64,000 nucleotides of DNA from Dichetophora obliterata. Lineage: Eukaryota > Arthropoda > Insecta > Diptera > Sciomyzidae. Location: positions 296,709,817-296,773,816 of the forward strand of contig OY986435.1 of assembly GCA_963920525.1 (NCBI GenBank). The letters run 5' to 3'. Of the stretch, positions 35,001 to 44,000 are shown piece after piece; position 1 is the first letter of the stretch; every line of letters starts with the position of its first letter. Both the position numbers and the translations under genes were made by a program. The notes below the pieces were generated by a model. The model worked only from the letters and a program-made list of their open reading frames with translations, was not told the origin of the DNA and ran no database searches.

Positions 35001-38000
35001 TTTTCAATGCATTGTACAAAACAAAAATTATGAATTCGTCTTTAATTTATTTTCTTGTGATAACGCAAATTATTTTGGTTAATTTAATGCATTCGAAACT
35101 ATCATTTTCGATTTTATCATCTCTATTGAAATTAATTTTAAATTTTTTAGGTACTGAAGCCAAAATATGATAATTAAACTTCCGAACGAATTCTGTGTGT
35201 ATGGAATAAAGGAAAAGAAAACGAAATATTTCTATTTTCATAATACTTAACCTTAAAAAAAATACGAAAATACTTTGTTTTGTAGTTCTAGAAAAATGTA
35301 CATTGAATGTGCATACTATTTCGAGTATGCACTGAATATATAAGGTATGCAATGCTCTTGTAATAAAAAATATTATGATAAAAAATTATCTCATTTATTA
35401 TTATAGTAAACTTCAATTAATTATTGTAAACTTCAATATTCAAATAATACTTTTTTTACATTAATTTTTTTCTTATGTGTATGAAAGTACTTTTGTTTAA
35501 TTTTAATAAAAAAAAATATTTGTAAAAACTTAAATTTTCATTTAAATAACCACTTTCGAATTCGGTTTCATCCGAATATTATAAGATGGCCGAATATTCG
35601 GTTTCGGTTTCGGCCAAAATTCCGGTTTCGGTCGGACACTAGTCATAACAGACAAAATTTGAGGAACACGTCTTTGTTTAACCATTTTGCTTGCTTAAAA
35701 GATAATGGCTTGAAGTTCAGTTTACCAGCAAAACTGATTTTTCTCCATACAAATCGTATGGGAAAATGAGAAAATTAATTTGCGACCTTTAAACCTTTAT
35801 CAATTGATATGCGCTTCACAGAGGGTGTTTCTAAGGTTAATTGGAAGTGGAAAAGCCGCAGACATCACCACACAATTTTTTTTGTGACACCCTAATGACT
35901 TAAGCATAAGATCACCCCAAAATGCCAAGGTGTTTTTGTTTCGCTCCACCAGCATTTTCTAATAGAATGGTGTTAAAAAATAATTTCTGCATCAAAAGAT
36001 TGGTATCGTTAGTTTAAAATAGCCATCCGGTTTTCATTTAAAGCATCTAAAACGGGCTTAAAATTGCTGGAAAAGAACTCAAACAATTTCTGACCTATAA
36101 TATTTTTTAAAAAAGGATTTTAAACTATTAAACACTTAGAATTTGTATTTAAATCATAGAAAATAAAAAAAGTAGATGTTTTTTAATTTTTTTTTTTTGC
36201 CAGACAATACACATGCTAGACAGTCCGTGTAAATATTTTAATATAGGTGTGTTATTGAATGATGTTTTTGAAGATCAAACTCAAGTTTTTACTCAATTTT
36301 TATGTTCTATTTTTGTTCAAAAAATTCCCAAAAATCATAGAAAAATCTGTGAGGTGGTAGCATTACATCATCATAAATGGAATTCTAATACTAGATCTAA
36401 GAAATGTATTACTTTTCATTATATTTTTTGGGTTTCACTCATGAACTTGCGTCTTAAAACTAAACAAATGATTTTTAGTTTTGTTTCGTTCAATGGAAAT
36501 CTTTAAAATTTTAAACAAAGTCCTTTGTTTGCTCACTTTAGTCATTGGTAATATGTTGTGAGAGCGTTTAAGCTTTGGTTCAGTTCAATTTAACTCAAAC
36601 GCCTCGTTGATTAAAAATATTAAATTCTTTTTGTTTTTTCAAGGTGGACTTAAATTGGGAGATCTCGGTTGACCCTCATTTTTAAAAATCATTTGCTTGC
36701 CTTTAGGACGTAAGTTCATGAGTGAAACAAAAAAAAAAAAAAAAAAATGAAAATAAAAAAATTTCTTAGACCTCGTTAAATTTTCTTCATGATGATTTTT
36801 CATGCTGCCATCTCGCAGATTTTTTTATGATTTTTGGGACTTTTTTTAACAAAATTAGAACAAAAAAATTGAGTTTGATCTCTAAAGACAGATTTAATAA
36901 CACACCTACATTAAAAAATTTACACGGACCGTCTGACCTGTGTATTTGTCTGTCAGAAGAAAAGAAATATAAAAAACGTTTACCTTTCTTTAAAAAAGTT
37001 ATAGTTCAGGCATTGTTTGAGCTATTTTTTAGCAATTTTAAGCCCGTTTTTTATGCTTTAAATGAAAACTGGATGGCTATTTTCCACAAACGATCCCAAT
37101 ATTTTGATGCAGATGTTATTTTTTAGCCTCATTAGAAAATGCTGGTGGAGCGAGAAAAAACCACCTTTGCATTTTTCATATATATTGTGGGTGCTCTATT
37201 AAGCATGTCCATAAAGAAACGGACTCATTTTGGGTTGATGAAATGTTATATATAAAAATCATTATAAATTATATTAATATTTGCCTTGAATTATAATTTT
37301 TCGTATCAAATAGCAGAAAAGTCAGTATTTTTTAAAATGATTCATAATACAATGATTCAAATATTCAGAAAAGGATGCAGTAAAAAAATAATTAAAAAAC
37401 CATATCCTCGTTTACTTACATAATTTGTTCCTTCTTGTTGGATAAATTTTGTCTTACCTTATATGCTATGGCCTTGATGCTGTATTTGTTTTGTAAAAAA
37501 CTTGCTGTTTTTTCAGCTGCAACTGAATCGATGTCAACTACAGCCACATGACTACCTTTTGAAGCTAGTTGCATACAAATCTCCCTGCCGAGTCCATTGC
37601 CACCACCTGTAACCTGTTTAATAGTGTAGACATAAATATTTTACATTAATAGTATTCACTGCATTTGTAAACAAATTTGTTGAGTCCTGTCAAAATTTTG
37701 AATGGGAAAAGACTTAGCAGCTTGTTTACTTGCTAAAGCACCGTGTCTTTGTTTAGAAGATGCCATTTATTATGTCGGAAACGTCAAACTTATTGAGTGT
37801 AGTGATGAATCGTTTTGGGAATGAAATCTAACAGATAGCATTGCAACCCTGGTCGAGAGTGAACGTGTTCTACAAGTCTTATTATCAAATTTTCTTTTTA
37901 CGTATTTAAAGCAGCTAATTTATTGTTTTAAGTGCTCGGTTGTGCTATTTAATGTCTATTATATTGACTGTATAAGGATTCATATAATTTTTGGGCAAAA

Positions 38001-41000
38001 TTATCAAAATCATCAACTTCTAAATTAGTGAAATATGTGAAGCTTACTTTTTTACCCACACACACACACACATACATAATCATTCTGATTGCTATAAATT
38101 TGTGCTAATGATAAATCCCGAACAATATACTATAACATAACATTAAGATAAAATTGATTAAATATTTAACTTGAACGTTGGTTACATCTGTGGAAAAATT
38201 TCATCTTTTCATCTATTCAACATATATTAATACTGTTTGCTCGTCATGGCATCCAACATAACCTCAAACGATTTTGGTTGCGAAATTTGCAAGTCTAAAT
38301 GGAATACGTTTGACAATTTTATTTCTTGTAATGGATGCCTAAAAATTTTCCATTCCAAGTGTATAAACTTGAACGGCAAAATTTGTGACGCTCTACGGTG
38401 CACAACGCCAAATGGTTTACAATGGTGCTGCATCCAATGCAGACAATTTTCAACAGCCGCGCTTGCTTCACGTTGTTTGGACCTGCAAGCCTCTTCATCA
38501 AAAATTGTTAGTGAGTTTTCGAGAATAAACAACTCTATCATCGCTTTGGTGGAAGATATTGATTCCTTGAAGCACCTTGCCTGCTCTGCTGAATCCACGA
38601 AGGTGGTTGCCGATCAAAATGCATCAAAAGTCACTGGCAGATCTCTTCGTTCAAAAACACTTGGAAAAACTCATCAACGTCCTACATATGATAAAGATTC
38701 CAACAATATTGTATCGCCAGTTGCACAGGATGAATCTTTTGCGTTACAAACTCAAGCCCATATTGAGAATATCGCCTTGACACAAAATACTTCTGGCCAT
38801 ATTGCACGCAATTGTTCAAAAACACACAAAGCACAAAACTGCAATTCAGCGGGGTCTAATGCAACTTCTTTAATTTCACCAGCATCTATAGAATGCCCAC
38901 TCAACACTAAGATTCTGGATGATAGTTTGGCCGCTCATGCGCACTACTGCTCTGTGTCGGATATCAGACCAGTTTTCTCTCTACTGCCCACATCTAATCA
39001 TCATCCTGTCATCCCCGTCTCCGAAGTTTCTAATGAAATACCATCGTCTTTGGTTACCCATCAAGCAAATGTTAATGATGTGCATCCTGTTGTTAATTCA
39101 TCAAATCAGCCTCTAGTGTCCACAAGCAGTAGACCATTGGTTGATCGGATTATAGCCTCCGACGATCACAATGTAATTCAGTCGACTTCTGTAACCCAAC
39201 CTCCCACTCTTACCGATATGCATACTATCGATGTCAACAGTAACCTCAATGCATCCACCGTTATACCAATTAATAACAATGTTGCTTGCCAGTCTAACTT
39301 TATATTGCCACGAGTCGATCACATAGCAGACATGGAATCTAATCATCTGTTGCAGCGTCCTATAAATACATCAACTCAGCCTCTTGTGTCAACAATTAGT
39401 AGACCATTGGTTGAATTGGTTGTAGTACCTCGGCCACCACGTAAAACAATATTTATATCAAGACTTGCTGCTACTACTACAGTGGAAAATATTGCTGATT
39501 ATATTTTTAATAAATTGCCGGCTCCCAAAACGACTCCAACATGTATAAAGCTAAATCGTAGAGTTCAACGAGATTTTGCTTCATTCAAAATTCATGTATC
39601 AGACCCGGACTATAATATAATTATTTGCAATGACTTTTGGCCGTATGGTGTCCTCGTCCGTGAGTTCATTATGCGTCCTACTTCAATCTCAACATCTAAA
39701 AATTATACTCAGAACTACGCTCTAACATCATCTACTTCTCCAAAAAACTGCTAGACAGCAGCTGTAACCTGAGTGCTGATACAAATGTCGCACGAAATAT
39801 AGCCGGTCTTGTCCCAAGCCGTGAGCATCCCCCGTCTATCATAGCTCAGCCTAATCATACAACGTCTTCAATTGTTGAGGGTCAGCTGACCAATCTGAAC
39901 ACATTCTTGAATAATGGCACCATAACATCGTTGAGTCAAGGGATTGAATGTAAACAGCACACATACTCTTTGTACTATCACAATGCTAGTGGCATTCGAA
40001 CAAAATCTTCACAATTTCTTTTAGCGGTCTCTCTCCATGAGTACGATATCATAACTTTAACTGAAACTTGGCTCATTAACGACATTAATAGTGCTGAGTT
40101 TTTTGATGACTTTTATCATGTGTATCGACTGGATCGATGTGCTATTGCTACAGGACGTGCCAAAGGAGGAGGCGTCTTGATTGCCGTCAGAGCTGATATT
40201 AGTAGCAAACTTATTTGTTTACCGATTATTGATAAACTGGTTGAGCAGATTGCTGTAAGGGTAGATTTTGTATTTAATAAGTCAATTTATTTCTTAATTT
40301 CGTACGTTCCACCTAACACAGTTCTTGAAATCTATAATAACCATTTGTACAACATAGAATACATATCGAACATGCTAACACCAAATCAACATATGATAGT
40401 CTTAGGTGATTTCAATCTGGGCAATGTTTCTTGGGCATATGAGGGTAACAATTTGTTACCCTTTAACTTTAAATCGGATATTGAATCCTCTTTTATATCG
40501 TTTTTTTTATCTAATGGACTAAATCAAATTAATTTTGTCAAAAATGATATTAACAGAATCCTTGATTTAATATTTGTTACTGAGGATCTAAAATTCTCTT
40601 GTGAGCCAAACTGTTCCCCTATCTCTAAAAATAGCATACATCATAAAGCTTTGACGGTTTTCTTTGAATTTTATAAGTTTGATGAAGTTGAGGTAGTCTC
40701 ACCCATTGAGCTAGACTTTGCTAAAGGGGATTTCGACAAGATAAATTCAATTCTAGCCCACTGTGACTGGTCTGTACTGAATACATTTTCTGATCCTGAT
40801 AAAGCGTTTGTGTATATTTGTGAACAATTTTTATTTTCTACATCTAATTTGATACCGTTAAAATCATTCACTCGCCGTAATAAGCGCCCTTGGTTCAACA
40901 AGAGTTTGTCGCATTTAAAAAATCTTAAAAATAAAGCATTTAAAAAATTCCAGACTAGCCAAAGCATTGTTGACCGTAGTCGTTTTCAGCAATTACGGAA

Positions 41001-44000
41001 TGAGTTTAATTTTCTCCATAATTACCTCTATAATGAATATATTTTAAAAATTGAGTCCGAATTGCAACTAAATCCATCTTTTTTCTGGCGCTATATTAAT
41101 GATGCCCGCTGCTCTAATGGTATTCCTGCTAGTATGGAATACGATGGACATACTTCCAATAGCACTAGTGAGTCATGTAACCTCTTTGCTAAATTCTTCC
41201 AAAATGTCTATGAAGATCACAGTAGTGTACCTTTTACCGCAACTATTTTTGACTCAAACAATGTTCGAGCAGTTGAAGATTTCACAATTTATGAAGATGA
41301 CGTCTTATCTGCAATCTCTAACTTGAAGTCTAGTTTCAAAAATGAAAAAGATGGTTTTCCACCCGGGTTCTTTAAATTATGCTCTAGTAATATCGCAAAG
41401 CCGGTTTCAATGTTATATAACTTGTGTCTGAAATCAAAAAAATTTTTAGATACATGGAAAATTTGTTTTATTGTCCCGATATTTAAATCAGGAAATCGTG
41501 GTGATATCAAAAATTACAGAGCTATAATTAAGCAAGGTACATTTGCCAAATTATTCGATAATATTATCCAAATCAAAATGTTTGAACTTATTAAACACCA
41601 GATATGTGACTGTCAGCATGGGTTTCTGCCTGGTAGATCAGCTAACACAAACTTGGCTTTAATTTCCAACCATATCACAATGGCTATGGAAAAGCGTTGC
41701 CAACTAGATGTCGTGTACACTGACTTCTCCAAGGCATTTGATAAAGTAGATCATAGGATCCTCATATTAAAATTAAAAAAGTTTGGATTCTCTGATTCGC
41801 TTTTAGAATTTATATTTAATTTTTTAATCAACCGTAAGCTATTTGTTAGAATAGGCTCCACAGTATCGGAAGTGGCTATTGAAGCCTTTTCTGGGATACC
41901 TCAGGGTACCCACAGTGGTCCGCTACTATTCTTAGTTTTTATAAATGATCTGCCAGAAATTTTCTCTTTTGCCAAATGTTTATTATTTGCGGACGATGTT
42001 AAACTTTTTTCAAATGTCACTAATATTTCTGATTGTTGGAGATTACAAGCTGAATTGTCCAAATTTGAGGAATGGTGCATGCTAAATAACCTTAAACTAA
42101 ATATTAATAAATGTTGCATAGTTTCATTTACTAAATGTGCTGAGCTTATTCGCTTTGATTATAACATCGATAATATTGTCTTGACTCGTAAAATTGAAAA
42201 TAAAGATCTGGGCGTGATTTTTGACTATAATCTGAATTTTAAGAGTCATTTTGATTATATTATTAGTAAATCCTTTGCTATGATGGGATTTATAAAAAGA
42301 AATTCTGTCAATTTTAAAGATCCTATGACTTTGAAGGCTTTGTATGTCTCTTTGGTAAGGAGTAAATTAGAATATTGCTCAATTATTTGGAACCCTTATT
42401 ATGATGAACACTCAAATCGTATTGAAAAGATTCAAAAATTGTTCACAAAATGTGCTCTGCGCAAAATGAGATGGTCGGATGGTCTCCCCTCATATCAGGA
42501 AAGGAGAAAATTGCTAGGATTGCAATCACTTAAGGACAGACGCTCATATTGTTCCCTAATATTTGTCTATAACGTACTCAATGGTAATATTAAATGCCAA
42601 GAGATTTCAAGAATTCTTAATCTGTATGATCTACCTAGAAATTTACGGCTTAATAGATTATTTGAGGATAGTGCTCATAGATCTAACTATGCATTAAACT
42701 CGCCACTAACTCGTTGTATACGGCTTTCTAATAGTTTAGCATCTGTCTTGAATTTTAATGTTAGCCTATCACGATTTAAACTTGACTTGTTTATTTTATA
42801 CAATTAATTCATACTTATATGGCGTTTGCATCGTTGTGTTTGAATTACCTGCATTCGTACGTATCATAATTGTTGCATCTATGTTCATTAAGTTTATATT
42901 TTTCTATATTTAAAATTGTTAATGTTAAATTGTTAATGTAAAACCCGAAAACTCAATAATTTTTAATGTTACTTTAATGCTTCCTTGTAAATGTAACTAT
43001 GTTCCTTATTCCATAGTTTTTAAGTCATTATATCTCTCTTCGCAATATTAAATATTATTGAGATGTATATTTTATAATTAATTATAACGATTAAGTATTA
43101 TAGTCTGTTAGATTGTTTAATCAGTAGACCGAATAAATAAATAAATAAATAAAGTCCTTAAACTGATTTTTATGTTAATAAAAAAATAAAAATGTTTTTA
43201 ACGGGGTTGGTAGAGATTTAAATTATTTCAAAGGTTCTGAGTAGCAAATGTATCAAAAGTGTTATCATGTATCAAAATGTATCAAACTGTAATATAAAAA
43301 TTAAAATACATTTTTGGTTGCTGAGTACTGGTTACATGAGTTATTGGAACCACAGATCTATTACTGCATTGAAAGTTGTCAAACTAAAATTTGGAAATGT
43401 CTAAGCAGGTGCGTTAACATCAACAGCTGCTACCTTTAACAATTTAGCAACATAGCAGGACTTACAAAATTGTACTGAATACCCATTAGGGAGGTCAATC
43501 CCGAGATCCCGGACGATTTAATCCAATTTAAATCCCGGGATTATCTTTCCGGTATCTCGGAATTTTCAAATAAAAAATTTCTATTGCAAATATTCGTGTA
43601 AATGCAACCATTTTAATTTAAATTGATATGAATATAGAATTAGAAAAACCTTTTATTGAGGCTGAAAAAGATTGTAAGGACAATGAGTGTGAATCATTAG
43701 AGCAAAAACTTTGCAAAGTTTTAGAAAAACCTGCAACATCGGGAAGTCAGCTAAGTATTTAAAATTTGTCTGATGTTCTCAGTTAAGAAATTAATTTGTT
43801 TTGTGGTGGAGGCAATCGTGGTCGAAACTTGAAGATTGCTTACGATATTCGTACAACTATTTCTACCAATTAGCATAGAATCAGAACGATGCAAAATTTA
43901 AATTTGAAAAGTCTTGTCTAACTTTTATTTGCCTTAAAGTCACTAAAAGTTGAAGACAGTGTCCCAAAAAAAATGTTTAACATATATATAATTGAAGGGC

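Larger units (their letters stand above)
33893..35893. mobile_element. Long-inverted-repeat (MULE-like or foldback) element in dehydrogenase intron 2
   Basis: The left arm (33893-34190) matches the inverse of the right arm (34862-34893 plus 35642-35893). Shared blocks include GCAGCTTTTCCACTACCATT versus its relative, CCCATACGATTTGTATGGG and AAGCAAAATGGTTAAG. The right arm is split by a younger hAT MITE. Ends are GGGTGTCCCAAAAA and, read inward, GGGTGTCACAAAAA. Flanks AATGGCTTT and AATGACTTA agree at 7 of 9 bases, compatible with a 9-bp Mutator-type duplication. The loop holds a tRNA-like SINE. No transposase. Confidence 0.65.
38180..43153 (+). mobile_element. Near-complete CR1/L2-group LINE with both ORFs intact
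   Basis: A plus-strand non-LTR element of about 5 kb in antisense orientation within dehydrogenase intron 1. It has ORF1 (502 codons), ORF2 (open for more than 1000 codons), a 3' UTR of about 320 bp and an (AAAT)n tail at about 43131-43152. No stop breaks either ORF, so it is young and may be active. The 5' start is placed by eye; no target duplication was found. The clade is inferred from FADDVKLF, the PHD-type ORF1 and the microsatellite tail. Copies of related sequence lie at 7900-11962 and 47092-51003. Confidence 0.85.

Noticed and set aside
35925..37175. Open frames at 36213-36506 and 36827-37126 as genes
   Set aside because: They lie in the arms of a foldback element and have no family match.
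38227..38598. A 123-codon minus-strand frame
   Set aside because: Antisense shadow of the LINE ORF1 zinc-finger region.
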